Assembly: GCA_963703085.1 (NCBI GenBank)
Contig: OY969789.1
Span: forward strand, 1,054,001 to 1,118,000
Length of the DNA stretch: 64,000 nt
Direction: 5' to 3'
DNA from: DATAEG01 sp963703085
GTDB taxonomy: Bacteria > Actinomycetota > Actinomycetes > Mycobacteriales > Jatrophihabitantaceae
The notes under the pieces are model-generated. The model worked only from the letters and a program-made list of their open reading frames with translations. It did not search any database and had not been told where the DNA came from. A program made the position numbers and the translations under genes. Positions within the stretch are counted from its first letter, which is position 1. The number at the start of each line of letters is the position of its first letter. Positions 19,305 through 29,112 of the stretch are shown here, in pieces.

Positions 19305-20223
19305 GATTCGCTCCGCTCTCGGCCGCGGACCGGAGCCGGGCCAAAAGGCGAAGGCTCTCCTGCTCGGCGTACTGGTCCAGACCAGGATCCACGGGCTCGA
19401 GCCGAGTCACCTGATCGATGACGTTCTGTTGCTGGAGCAGGTACTTCTCGGTCGAGATGAACGTGTCGAGAGTCGCTTGCAGCCCGATCAGGGCCGACAG
19501 CTGGCCGCCGATGCGGTAGGTCGTGTCCTCGTCTCCGGCATGCAGCGCCTCCCACAGTCGCTGCACGGCCCAGCACACGTCCGGGCCGGGCATCGTCCCG
19601 GTGATCCCGCGGCGGAAACTGTCGACGAGGTTCAGGCCACCGGACCCGTCGAAGATCGGCGCGGCGCCCTCGGTCTGCCGTTGCAGGGCAGAGATGACCG
19701 GACCGACCGGAGCGGCTTCCGGCTTGAAGTAGGTGCGCTGCGGATGTTCGTGGAACAAGCGCACCTGGACTTCGGTGGCCAAGGGTCGGCCCACATAGCC
19801 GCTGGCATCCTGAATGATCACGGGAAGGCCGACAGCATCGTAAATGGCCAGGTAGTGACGCAGGATGGCCTCGTCACCGACGTTCGCGACCAGCGGAGGG
19901 GTGGCCATCACACCCGCCGCACCGACAGCTTCGGCCCGGCGAGCCGCACGCACGGTCCCTCGTGTGCTTTCGGCTCCGCAGCTGACGACCGCCGGCTTGC
20001 CGGCCTCCCCGGCGTAACGGCAGACGAGTTCGGTCAGCAGCTCACGATCACGGTCGGCGAGTTTCAACCATTCCGACACCATGCCGGTGGCGACCCCGGC
20101 GACACCATGCCCGAAGATCCAGGCAATCTCTCGCGCCAGCCCGTCTTCGTCGACGGATTGATCCAGCCCGAGTGGAGTGACGAGCACGGGGAAGACGCCC
20201 CGCAGTTGTGGGTCCAGGGTCAT
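19294..20223 (-). CDS. dihydrodipicolinate synthase/N-acetylneuraminate lyase family protein
   Basis: A 309-residue class I aldolase or lyase of the DapA family, intact here. The Schiff-base lysine is Lys167 in RTYFKPEA and GVFPVLVTPL is the N-terminal strand. The usual DapA GTTGE segment is replaced by ATGMVSEW, so this is not a lysine-pathway DapA but a catabolic 2-keto acid lyase or dehydratase. ATG 20223 overlaps the upstream stop as ATGA, so it is coupled to the PLP gene. It lies in the operon with an SDR, an M20 hydrolase and two PLP enzymes. The locus also holds the frameshifted relative at 7801. Confidence 0.88.
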   Translation of the reverse strand: MTLDPQLRGVFPVLVTPLGLDQSVDEDGLAREIAWIFGHGVAGVATGMVSEWLKLADRDRELLTELVCRYAGEAGKPAVVSCGAESTRGTVRAARRAEAVGAAGVMATPPLVANVGDEAILRHYLAIYDAVGLPVIIQDASGYVGRPLATEVQVRLFHEHPQRTYFKPEAAPVGPVISALQRQTEGAAPIFDGSGGLNLVDSFRRGITGTMPGPDVCWAVQRLWEALHAGDEDTTYRIGGQLSALIGLQATLDTFISTEKYLLQQQNVIDQVTRLEPVDPGLDQYAEQESLRLLARLRSAAESGANHER

Positions 20224-21362
20224 AAGGTCGACATCCTTCGGCGGTCGGCTTCGGGTGCACTCTGCGGTGGGTTCTTGGCCGCCCGGCGCGCGGTGACCGG
20301 CCATCTGCCGACGACTCGATCTCGCCGGGTCGCGATTAGCTCGTCGAACATGCTCACCACCCCGCAAGCGTGATTGGGGATGATACGAAGTCGCGACCCG
20401 ATAGGTATATCCACGCCCGCCGGGACGGCGGCGACGGCGTGCTCCTCGTGCAGTTCGACCACTCGCAACGTGGGCCTGCCCGCAGCGATCCCGTAGTCAC
20501 CGTCAGGGGTGGGGTCACTGGTGAGCGTCTTGGTGCCCAGATCGAGCACGGCGCGGGAGGGGGTCGGCCGGCTCACCACTGTCGCCAGAACAGTGAGCGC
20601 ACAGTCGTCCAGGGTTCCCCAGCCGAGGTGCACCATGGTGCGGTCGGAGAACACGTAGGTCCCGGGCCGCAACTCGGTGATGCCCGCCATATCGGCAGCG
20701 TGCTGGCTCGTCGGTGTTGCTCCCGCGCTGAGTTCGGCAACGCTGAAGCCGGCCTCGCGAAGCCGCTCGGCATATCCCACCAGCTGGGCTGCCTCCCCAC
20801 GGGCGCAATCGCGAAGGTCTGAAGGCGACGCCTGGTAGCTCTGACCGGCGTAGCCCATCAGGCCGCGAAACCGGATGTTGGGCAGCCGAACGGTGCGCCG
20901 GGCCAATGCCAGGAGCTCGCGATAGGACTGCACGCCGCACCGCCCCATGCCGCTGTCCACTTCGAGTCGCACACCGATCTCCACGCCGTGCGCCCGAGCA
21001 CCACGGGAGATGCCCTCGACAACCACTCTGGAATCGGCGGCCACCCGAATGTCGGCGACGGCAGCGAGGCGGCACAGGCGGGCCACCTTGGCCGAACCGA
21101 CGATGGGGTAGGCCACGAACACATCCGTTATCCCGGCGGCAACCATCACCTCGGCTTCGTCCAGGGTCGCAACCGTGACCCCTCGACATCCGGCGGCAAC
21201 CTGCAACCGCGCGATCTGAGGAGTCTTGTGGGTCTTGATGTGTGGGCGTAGTGCCATGCCGGCGTCGCGGGCGATCCGCGCCATCCTGTCGATGTTGCGG
21301 TGAAGGACATCGAGATCGACGATCGCCGCGGGACTCTGAGCAGCATCGTCCGCGAGGCTCAT
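20220..21362 (-). CDS. fold-III PLP enzyme (D-threonine aldolase/alanine racemase-like)
   Basis: A 380-residue protein of the D-threonine aldolase/DSD1 group. The PLP lysine is Lys43 in RPHIKTHKTP, LEVDSGMGRCG is a typical barrel segment, and PNHACGVVSMFDE near the C-terminus is the metal site. D-threonine aldolases split D-beta-hydroxy amino acids into glycine and an aldehyde, but dehydratases and racemases share this fold. ATG 21362 has GGAG 7 bases upstream and follows the beta-helix gene by 58 bases; the stop overlaps the next start (ATGA). It is only distantly similar to the enzyme at 16022, so the operon holds two different family members. Confidence 0.87.
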   Translation of the reverse strand: MSLADDAAQSPAAIVDLDVLHRNIDRMARIARDAGMALRPHIKTHKTPQIARLQVAAGCRGVTVATLDEAEVMVAAGITDVFVAYPIVGSAKVARLCRLAAVADIRVAADSRVVVEGISRGARAHGVEIGVRLEVDSGMGRCGVQSYRELLALARRTVRLPNIRFRGLMGYAGQSYQASPSDLRDCARGEAAQLVGYAERLREAGFSVAELSAGATPTSQHAADMAGITELRPGTYVFSDRTMVHLGWGTLDDCALTVLATVVSRPTPSRAVLDLGTKTLTSDPTPDGDYGIAAGRPTLRVVELHEEHAVAAVPAGVDIPIGSRLRIIPNHACGVVSMFDELIATRRDRVVGRWPVTARRAAKNPPQSAPEADRRRMSTL

Positions 21363-21420
21363 CGAGATCTCCGATATCGCTCGCGCATCAGGGCCGCACG
21401 GCTCGTGGGCGACGTCAGCA

Positions 21421-23770
21421 CTAGGACGGTCGTGGCCGACCGATGACCTGGTACTCCGGCAGGAGGCCGATGCTGTCCTGGTCGATCGGTTGGAACCCGA
21501 GACCGAGCGCCGGCGATCCGCTCTGCAGCCGGAAGTTTCCGGTGGCCGGATCGACGAACAGCGGATCGCCAACGGCAGAGTGCTGGTCGTACTTGTTGCC
21601 GAACAGTGTCTTCCAGTTGGTGTACGTGTCATCCGGATCCGGGTTGTAGGGCCAGTGTTGTGCGGAGATGCCGTCCATCAGATACAGCCCGGAGGCGTCG
21701 AAGAAGAGGTTGTAGTCCGACTCCGACACGGTGTCGTCGGTGCTGATCCAACTGTTGCCGAAACCAAATCCCGGGTTGGCGTGGAAGCTGTACAGCGCAC
21801 CGCGGGCCACGGTGCGTGCCGCCCAGACGTTCGGCGAGACGCCGCCCTTGCAGTAAATGATGTTGCGCTTATAGACATGGTTCATCGGGCGCACCGTGCC
21901 GCCGTAGGCGTAATCGGTCACCGCGCCACCAGAGCCGAACGTGGCGACGAAGATGTTGTTCTCGATCACCTGGTAGGTGGAGCTCACGAAGATGGGGCTC
22001 TTATCGATGGCGTCGCCGATCTCATACACGACGTTGTTCGTAACGGTGGTGTAGTCGGAGTTGCCGTCGAGGTAGATACCGAAGCTGCTGCCGGGATTCA
22101 AGTCTCCGATGTCGGCCGGTACGTGGATGTCGTGGATCCGGTTGTTGTCTATGAGGTTGTCACGGCCAGGGTTGTTGAGAGTGATGCCTCCGGTGTCGGT
22201 GCTGCCCTGATTGACGTGCGAGACATCGTTGAAGGCGATGAGATTCGACTGGCTCGTGCGGTAGTCCCAGTGGTTGGCCCAGGTGACCGTGGTCGTGCCG
22301 ATCACGCTGCCCACCAATGGGCCGTCGCCCTTGATCGCGATTCCGTATCGAGGCATCTCGCGGATCAGATTGTGCGATATCTCGTTCTCGCCGCTCTGGT
22401 TGAGCAGGATGCCCGCGCCGTGTCCTACCAGGAGGCCGCCATGATGGAGGTAGTTGTTCGAGACATGGTTGGCCTTGTTGTCGTAGACCTGCGCTCCGGC
22501 ACTGTCGAGCGTTCCGACCTTGGAGCCGATCATCAGAACGCCGAAGTAGCCGAAGTGGGCGATCTCGTTGCTGCTGATTACGTTCTGCTGCGCCATCGCA
22601 TCCAGCACGACACCGCACAGGCCGACATTGCCGATGTTGCACCGCCGCACCGTGTTACCGGTGGCATTGGTCAGGTAGATGGCGCCCTTGCGGTAGGTCG
22701 GAGCGGGCTGGTTCCATACCGGCCGGCCGTCGACGAAGGTGCCGGTGAAGTCGGAGCAGTTGAAGCTCAGCCCGTCGATGATGATGTCGTGGACGGGCGC
22801 GGTGGGCGATGACCCCTTCAGCTGGAAGATGTTCTGCATCCGTGGAGCCACGATCTCTTGATGATTGATCGCGCCGTCCGGCCAGTAGTACAGGATCCCA
22901 GCCGTCTTATCGAGGTAGAACTCGCTCAGGACGGTTGAGCTCGGCCTTGACACCCTGGATGAAGTATCGGTTACCCGGCCCGATGTTGAGGATCGTGTTA
23001 TCGGTGAGCGTGATCGTCCTGGTCGCGGCATCGATGCTCGCGATCGGCACGACGTCGGTCCAGGTAACGTTGTTGTTCGGCGACGCCCAGATCCACACCT
23101 GGGCGCCATCGAGATTCGTCCAGGTGGGAAGCGTGCCCTGCTCGTAGGTGAATTGCTTGAGCGAATTGGCGCCGACCGTGGCGACCCGCAGGTAGCCCTC
23201 GTTCGGGTAGCGCGCCTTGGTCTGCAGATGACCGTTCGCATACAGCGTGTCGAACGACCAGCTCCCGTTCGCCACCTCGGGCAGCGTGACCTGGTAGACG
23301 TTGCCCGGGAAGCCTGAGGCGCGCGTCCAGCCGGTAAGCCGGGTACCGCCGACGATGCGCGGGACTTCGCCGGGGTAGTTGGTGTAGATGACGCTGTGAC
23401 CGTCGGTCCCCGAGTCGTGTTCGTCGAACGTGACCGGAGACTGCAGGTAGTAGTTGCCGCCGCGAAGCATGACGACGACATCGGCCGTCATTCCGTCTGC
23501 GATCTTCGAGCGCACCGCTTGCCGGGCCCGGTCGATCGTCAGGAATGGCGCCTTCTTCGTTCCCGGATTCGTGTCGTCCCCGTCCGGCGCGACGTACAGG
23601 TCGGCTGTGCCGTTGCGGGCCGGCGAGGCGAGCGCATTGCCGATGTGCGCCGAGACGTAGGCACCGGCGACTACCGCGCTGCCCAGCTCCAGGAACCGGC
23701 GTCTCGGCATACCTGCGCGAGCCCTTGCAGTGGATCCCTCTCCTGGCTGAACGTCCACTGTCGCTCCCAT
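21421..23770 (-). pseudogene. Tat-exported right-handed beta-helix protein, frameshifted
   Basis: A secreted parallel beta-helix protein, about 782 residues after correction, of the type found among polysaccharide lyases and glycosidases. A twin-arginine signal (RRR near residues 23-25, then FLELG and a hydrophobic stretch) precedes LYVAPDGDDTNPGT, and many Asn-rich coil turns such as SSNEIAHFGYFGVLM follow. One extra base near 22938 breaks the frame between VKAELNRP and EFYLDK. ATG 23770 is chosen to give a short lead before the Tat motif; ATG 23821 and ATG 23710 are alternatives. It is the first gene of a six-gene operon with an operator just upstream. It is a clear paralogue of 29867-32273. 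The catalytic residues and substrate are not recognised. Confidence 0.78.
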
Positions 23771-23832
23771 CGCTGCACGGCAGTGGCAGATTGCGACGCC
23801 GCTCTGATCGAGTCCATACATTCTGAAGTATT

Positions 23833-23845
23833 ATGCATCGTGCAT
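23833..23845. promoter_or_regulatory. GntR-type operator upstream of the six-gene operon
   Basis: ATGCATCGTGCAT matches ATGCAT-N-ATGCAT with one mismatch. It lies 63 bases before the chosen start at 23770 of the beta-helix gene (12 before the alternative ATG at 23821). No gene on the other strand starts here; the RidA gene on the right ends at 23931. Confidence 0.7.
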
Positions 23846-23930
23846 GATGCCGTCAAGCCTCGGTCGAGCCTCAGTCGGCAGCGGGTCTGCTCTATCGGCG
23901 CGCGATCTGGCGCAGCCGGGGCCGGTTCGG

Positions 23931-24316
23931 TCAGGTCGGCTGCGCCGCAACGACGTCGATCTCCACGAGGATCCCCAACAGGTTCGATCCCACCGTGGTA
24001 CGCACCGGGAGCGGGTCGCTGAAGTGCTCGCGGTAGACCTCGTCGAATGCCGCGAAATCCCGGTCGACCTCCTGGAGGTGGACCGTCGTTTTGACTACAT
24101 CGGACAGATCTAAGTCCGGCCGCAGGCGAGCACCGCCGCGATGTTCGCCAACGTGACGGCAGTCTGTTCCCGGATGGTGTCGCCGACGACTGCTCCGGTT
24201 TCCGGATCCAAAGGGCCCATGCCCGAGGTGAAGACGAAACCGCCGGCAGCGATTGCCTGCGAGTAGGCCCCACTGGGTGCAGCAGCACCATCGGTCCGAA
24301 TGGGTTGTCCGGTCAT
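23931..24316 (-). pseudogene. RidA family protein, frameshifted
   Basis: Second RidA/YjgF-family enamine/imine deaminase of the locus, about 128 residues after correction. The N-terminal half has GAYSQAIAAGGFVFTSGMG; the C-terminal half has VRTTVGSNLLGILVEIDVVA, with the conserved Arg. A one-base loss near 24118-24130 separates LANIAAVLA from LDLSDVVKTTV. ATG 24316 is the natural start. It is the last gene of the operon that begins with the ABC solute-binding protein at 28785, 84 bases after the oxidoreductase. Confidence 0.75.
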
Positions 24317-24400
24317 TGCGCATAACCTCCATCAGTGCGAAGCGATGGCCAGGATGCGCAGTTGATCGACACCGCTGCGCGCCCTACTGATCGCGGTGGG

Positions 24401-25372
24401 CTACTCGAACCTGATCGGCTGAACCGGGCCGCCGGTGCTGATCGCCTGGTCGATCGCGATCGCGACGGACGCCGCATTGGCACCGTCGAACACCGACACC
24501 AGTGGCTCCTTGTCCTCTCGGATGCTGCGAGCGAAGTGTTCGACCTCGGGCTCATAGGGATGACCCGGATAGTCGACGGGCAGTCGCATGAAGACCTCGG
24601 TGTCATTGAGCGAGATCGCGTTCTGTACCACCGAGCCCTTCGTGCCGTATACCGCGATGTTGAACAGCTCCGGCCGCGGCGCCCGCGGTCCGTACATGGC
24701 GGCCACCCGGCCGATGCAGCCGTTGGCGAAACGCAGCGACGCCACCGAGCAGTCGTCGGCCTTCATGTCCTGGAACGCGATGTGGTTGCTGAAACCGCTG
24801 ACCTCCACGATGTCGCCGGCATACCAGCGCATCAGGTCGATCGGGTGACAGCCGCCACCGATCATCGGCGACTCGCGCTCGAGATTCCAGCCGTCCTGTG
24901 AGCGCAGGTCATGGATGTAGTCACCCTGCACGAAGAACGGCGTGCCCAGCTGCCCGGCGTCGACCATGTCCTTGATCGCCCGCATCATGGGGTTGAACCG
25001 CAGGACGTGGCCCACCATCAGCTTGCCCGGCGCGGAACGAGCGACATCGACAATGGCTTGGATGTCCTCGATGGAGTCGGCCAGCGGCTTCTCGACGAAC
25101 ACATGCTTGCCAGCTGCCAGAGCGCGCACGGCTGCCCGTGCATGGAGATGATCGGGGGTGTGGATGGAGACGATGTCCACGTCCGCGTCGTCGAGGAAGT
25201 CGAGGCTGTCGTAAATCTGCGTCACACCGAATCGCTGCGCCACCTCGGTTGCGCGCGCCTCGTCCACATCGCAGGTCACCGCCACCGAGGTCAACGGCGA
25301 ACTGTCGTAGGCGGCGGCGAACTTCGCGCCGTTCTTGCCGACGCCGACAACCGCAACTTTCAAGGGCTCCAC
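24401..25372 (-). CDS. Gfo/Idh/MocA family oxidoreductase
   Basis: A 323-residue NAD(P)-dependent dehydrogenase. AVVGVGKNGAKFA is the nucleotide-binding motif, FVEKPLADS carries the conserved Lys, and GGGCHPIDLMRW the catalytic His. GTG 25372 is preceded by AAGGATG. It follows the ABC permease genes by 51 bases in the importer operon, so it may oxidise the imported sugar first. It is the third Gfo/Idh/MocA enzyme of the locus; a fourth at 42191 belongs to the housekeeping half. Confidence 0.9.
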   Translation of the reverse strand: MEPLKVAVVGVGKNGAKFAAAYDSSPLTSVAVTCDVDEARATEVAQRFGVTQIYDSLDFLDDADVDIVSIHTPDHLHARAAVRALAAGKHVFVEKPLADSIEDIQAIVDVARSAPGKLMVGHVLRFNPMMRAIKDMVDAGQLGTPFFVQGDYIHDLRSQDGWNLERESPMIGGGCHPIDLMRWYAGDIVEVSGFSNHIAFQDMKADDCSVASLRFANGCIGRVAAMYGPRAPRPELFNIAVYGTKGSVVQNAISLNDTEVFMRLPVDYPGHPYEPEVEHFARSIREDKEPLVSVFDGANAASVAIAIDQAISTGGPVQPIRFE

Positions 25373-25423
25373 AACATCATCCTTCGCTCGAGGGGCCGGT
25401 ATATGACAGAGCGCGCGACGGGC

Positions 25424-26419
25424 TCAACCGCGCAGAGCGCCCGCGACGGCTCCCGAGCCGCGCAGGATGGTGCGCTGGGCGATCACGACGGTCGCCGCGA
25501 CGGGCAACATCGTGATCGCCGTAGCCAACGCCAGCTCCGGGATATGGATCCCGGCCAGCGGATTCGCGCCGGGCGAGATCTCGGGGGTATCACTGGCCAG
25601 CAGCGCCAGGCCGACAGGCAACGGCGCCTTGTCGCTGCCGAGCATCACAAAGGGGAGCACGAAGTTGTTCCAGCTCCGCACGAACGTAAAGAACGCGACG
25701 AGCGCGACGACCGGCTTGGCCAGCGGGAGTGAGACCCGCAGGAACACACCCCACTCGCTGCACCCGTCGGTACGCGCGGCATCGTAGATCTCACGACTGA
25801 TCGTCGTGCTGAAGTACACGAAGGCCACGTACAAGCCGAACGGGAAGATCGACAGCGGGAAAATGACCGCCAGGCGGCTGCCGACGAGCCCGAACACGTT
25901 CATCTCCAGAAACAGGGGCAGGACCATGGCTGCCGGCGGCAGCAGCATCAGCGCCAGACTGGCCATCAGGATGGGCTTGCGCAGCGCGAAGTCGAGCGAG
26001 CCGAGCGCGTAGCCGGCCGGCACCGTTACGACCACCGCCAGGACCACGGACGCGGCAGCCAGGATCACGCTGTTCATGAACCACTGGACGATGGCCCCGG
26101 ACTGGAACGCGTAGATGTGATCCCACGTCTGGCGGATGTTCGAGGGTGATCCGACGGACAGCGGGCTGCCCGTGACCACCTGCACCGAGGTCTTCATGGT
26201 CGCGAGCAGTAACCACACCACCGGTAGCAGCGCGAAAGCGCCCCACGCCAGCAGAACGATCCAGGCCACCACGGTGCCGATCGACATTCCGTGCCGGCCG
26301 TCAATACCGCCGGCTCGGCGCGGACGGGACCGGCGCGCACGGGTCTGGCGCACTTCCTCGGCGAGCGCGTCTTGCTCGGCTCGGGCGGAGGTCCGATCAG
26401 GCGCTGCGGAGGGCATCAT
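25424..26419 (-). CDS. carbohydrate ABC transporter permease (MalG type)
   Basis: A 331-residue inner-membrane permease of a CUT1-type sugar importer. It has six hydrophobic helices and the cytoplasmic EAA loop (EIYDAARTDGCSEWG...LPLAKP) that contacts the ATPase. ATG 26419 overlaps the stop of the other permease as ATGA, which fixes the start. Its N-terminus has an unusual charged extension of about 50 residues before the first helix. It works with the permease at 26416 and the lipoprotein at 27424. No ATPase gene is nearby, so a shared MsiK-like ATPase encoded elsewhere is expected. Confidence 0.9.
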   Translation of the reverse strand: MMPSAAPDRTSARAEQDALAEEVRQTRARRSRPRRAGGIDGRHGMSIGTVVAWIVLLAWGAFALLPVVWLLLATMKTSVQVVTGSPLSVGSPSNIRQTWDHIYAFQSGAIVQWFMNSVILAAASVVLAVVVTVPAGYALGSLDFALRKPILMASLALMLLPPAAMVLPLFLEMNVFGLVGSRLAVIFPLSIFPFGLYVAFVYFSTTISREIYDAARTDGCSEWGVFLRVSLPLAKPVVALVAFFTFVRSWNNFVLPFVMLGSDKAPLPVGLALLASDTPEISPGANPLAGIHIPELALATAITMLPVAATVVIAQRTILRGSGAVAGALRG

Positions 26420-27333
26420 GACTCCAACTTGAACAGACCGACCCACTTGATGACGATCGCGGCAGCGATCAGTCCGATCACCAGGACCTGCACCGAGATG
26501 GCCGCAGCAACCGAGTAGTTCTGGTACTGATACGCGAAGGTGTAGGCCAACTGCAGCGGCGACCAGTTGTTCCCGAGCCCGCTAGCGCTACGGATGAGTT
26601 GCGGCTCGGCGAAGAGCTCGGCACAGCCGGCCGCGTTGAGGATCGTGGTGTACGCGATCCACTTTCGTACCGCGGGAAGGATGACGAACCGCGCCTGCTG
26701 GAACGAGTTCGCGCCATCGATTCGAGACGCCTCGAGATGCTCCTTCGGTACCGAAGCCAGAGCGCCGTACATCAGCAGAATCGTGTTGCCCGAAGTCCAC
26801 AGCGCGATGATCGCGAGTATCCCGGCGATGCTCACTTTGGAAACCAGCTGGATGAGGTTGTCGTACCCGAGGGCACGCTCAACAGCACCGATGGGGCTGA
26901 CAGCTGGCGTCAACATGAAGAGCCACACGACGACGCCGGCTGCGCCGACCAGACTGTGCGGCAAGTAATACACCGCCTGGAACCCGGTCACCGTCTTGGC
27001 GCGGCGGGCCAGCAGAAGCAGGCTGAGCAGGATCGCGATCAGCAGCGACGGGACCAGGAACACCAGCGCGTACAGCCCGGAGTGCAGGAACGTGGCGGCG
27101 TATCGGTAGTCCTGGGCCGCGGTCACGTAGTTCTCGAAGAGAGCGAACCCTCCGTTGGGCTTGACGAAGCTCAGATAGATTGCGTAGAAGCCCGGGACGA
27201 TGCCGAACAGAGTCAGCATCAATGCGTACGGAAAGACCAAGACGTAGGCGGCCTTGGCTTGCGCTCGCCGAGTCGCGGACTTTCGCCGTCTCCCACGCGT
27301 CACGCTCTGTCGCATCGGCTGTACTGGCTCCAC
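26416..27333 (-). CDS. carbohydrate ABC transporter permease (MalF type)
   Basis: A 305-residue permease, partner of the MalG-type protein. It has a basic N-terminus, six predicted helices (the first in AYVLVFPYALMLTLFGIVPG) and the EAA loop (HLEASRIDGANSFQQARF...LPA). GTG 27333 is used; ATG 27315 is also possible and neither has a strong ribosome site. It follows the solute-binding protein gene by 90 bases and overlaps the next permease by four bases. Confidence 0.88.
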   Translation of the reverse strand: MEPVQPMRQSVTRGRRRKSATRRAQAKAAYVLVFPYALMLTLFGIVPGFYAIYLSFVKPNGGFALFENYVTAAQDYRYAATFLHSGLYALVFLVPSLLIAILLSLLLLARRAKTVTGFQAVYYLPHSLVGAAGVVVWLFMLTPAVSPIGAVERALGYDNLIQLVSKVSIAGILAIIALWTSGNTILLMYGALASVPKEHLEASRIDGANSFQQARFVILPAVRKWIAYTTILNAAGCAELFAEPQLIRSASGLGNNWSPLQLAYTFAYQYQNYSVAAAISVQVLVIGLIAAAIVIKWVGLFKLES

Positions 27334-27423
27334 TGGTCGGTATCCGCCGATATCGCTATCGACTGCGGCCCGTTCAGAAATGTAGTCGCAGTGGCCGTGA
27401 CGGTCACCGTGCTCCGTGTGCCA

Positions 27424-28785
27424 CTACTTCTTGTGGACCACGGTGTAGCCCGCGGCTTTCCCTTCCTGGTCGATCAGCTGCTGCCATTTCGCCAAGCTCG
27501 CGCTGACCGTGGTCCCCTTGGCCAGCTCGATCGGAATCACTTTGCCGTAGGCGATGCTGTTGTAGATCGGGAGATTCCCCAGATCCGGCCACACCTCCGA
27601 CTCGGCCTGCTCGATCAGGTCGGGCAACGTGCCGGACTGAGCCGAGAGAAGTCCCGACGACGAGACCTGCGTGGCCCACGTCGTCAGCGCCGGCTTGTAG
27701 GCGGGAGTGGTCACGTTGCTGGCGCTGGTCTGGGCGGCGCCCGTCGAGAGCCAGACGGCCAGGTCCTGTGCCGCCTTGAGGTACTTGCTGTGCCTCGAGG
27801 CGAAGAAGCCGATACCGGCGTTGTCGCCGTTGGTCGGCTGCTGCTGGTCGGACCAGCGCGGCGGCAGGGCGGCCCCGAGCACACCGGACGGGGTCTTGTA
27901 CTGCCCCTTGAAGATGTTCCTGGTCCAGAAGGCCGGCCCGTACATCATGAGCCACTTTCCGGTGGTGCCGTACTGCTTCAGGAACGCCGGGTCGTTTTGC
28001 GCGGAGCGGCTCATGCTTCCCGCCTTCACCAGCGAGTCCATGAGGTTGACCATCCGCGTGCAGTTGTTGTCCGACAGGTTCGAATAGATCTTGTCGGTCC
28101 CATCGGGCAGAGCGAACGGGCACTGTGAGGACGCCAGGTAGGACCTGTCATTGCTGGCCGCGCCGGCGGTCCCCACCACATAGCCGGGGTGATCGCGGGC
28201 CACCCGCAGGCCGAGCTGCTCATACTCTTCCCACGTCGTGGGGACCGTGTAACCCCAGGTGGCCATGAGCTTCTTGTTGTAGAAGAGCAGCGACGGGCTG
28301 ATCTCGTTGGGCAGGCAGACCAGGGTGCCGTTGGCCGTGCACTGGGAGATCGCCAGTTGCGCGAACTGACTCGTGACGTCCTTCGACAGCGCCTTCGACA
28401 TGTCGACGGTGAAGCCGAACTTCGATCCGCTCAGGTCGGAGGCGAGGTAGTTCGGGGCGGCCAGCAGATCCGGCCACCCCTTGCCGGCCTTGTTGGCGAG
28501 GGTCAACTTCTCCTCGTAGGCCGTCGCATCATTGGTCATCACGTTGACGGTGATCGACACGTCCGGGTGGGACTTCTCGTAGTCCTGGATGCTCTTGGCG
28601 CGTACCGCGTCGGCCCACACCAGGAGCTTGGCCTTTCCGCTGGCCTGCTTGGCCGTACCGGTGTGCTTGCCGCCGGGACTCGGGCTGCACGCCGTAGCCG
28701 CCACGAGCACCAGTGCCATCAGCGCAACGCTGACGATGCTGCCAACCCTGCCTCGCCCGAACTTGGCCGCCGTGATGGGGATCAT
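27424..28785 (-). CDS. ABC transporter sugar-binding lipoprotein
   Basis: A 453-residue extracellular solute-binding protein of family 1 that delivers sugar to the permeases. A lipoprotein signal ends in VAATAC with the lipidated Cys33. The mature part has VWADAVRAKSIQDYEK, DLLAAPNYLASDLS and FYNKKLMATWGYTVPTTWEE, the usual hinge and domain segments. ATG 28785 has GGAGGA 5 bases upstream. It is the first gene of the five-gene importer operon (binding protein, two permeases, oxidoreductase, RidA), controlled from the operator at 28826. Confidence 0.92.
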   Translation of the reverse strand: MIPITAAKFGRGRVGSIVSVALMALVLVAATACSPSPGGKHTGTAKQASGKAKLLVWADAVRAKSIQDYEKSHPDVSITVNVMTNDATAYEEKLTLANKAGKGWPDLLAAPNYLASDLSGSKFGFTVDMSKALSKDVTSQFAQLAISQCTANGTLVCLPNEISPSLLFYNKKLMATWGYTVPTTWEEYEQLGLRVARDHPGYVVGTAGAASNDRSYLASSQCPFALPDGTDKIYSNLSDNNCTRMVNLMDSLVKAGSMSRSAQNDPAFLKQYGTTGKWLMMYGPAFWTRNIFKGQYKTPSGVLGAALPPRWSDQQQPTNGDNAGIGFFASRHSKYLKAAQDLAVWLSTGAAQTSASNVTTPAYKPALTTWATQVSSSGLLSAQSGTLPDLIEQAESEVWPDLGNLPIYNSIAYGKVIPIELAKGTTVSASLAKWQQLIDQEGKAAGYTVVHKK

Positions 28786-29112
28786 CTGTCCTCCGAGTGA
28801 ACCGAGAGAAGCCGTCTGATGCACAATGTAGCATGCATGGAATTCGCAGAACAGTGATTCTTCGGGGGGTCATCCGTTTGTTCATGGCCAGGCGTCGGCA
28901 GCTCTGACGGCGGATTCCGCGTACCGACTTCCGCTCGTAGCGTGTTGCCGCGCAACCGAAAATGGCGTCGCCGCCGGCCGAGCGCGGCAGGCTCATTCGT
29001 AGCTCGTCGGAGGAACTCGTTCCAGCCGGCATCGACGGACAGCCACATGGCCTGCCCGGAGTTCAGGCGAAGCTAGGTCGGTGCCGCGGTTGACGCTGAG
29101 GAAGGCGAATCA
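28786..29112. other. intergenic region, importer promoter side
   Basis: About 330 bases between the GntR gene and the importer operon. It contains the GntR-type operator at 28826-28838. The rest (28840-29110) shows no convincing gene, RNA or hairpin; its open frames look like noise. Confidence 0.6.
28826..28838. promoter_or_regulatory. GntR-type operator upstream of the ABC importer operon
   Basis: ATGTAGCATGCAT matches ATGCAT-N-ATGCAT at 10 of 12 half-site positions. An overlapping degenerate half-site ATGCAC begins at 28819. It lies 41 bases upstream of the binding-protein start at 28785. Confidence 0.62.

Noticed and set aside
26599..28128. Open frame of 509 codons on the plus strand
   Set aside because: It is antisense to permease and binding-protein genes and shows no domain.
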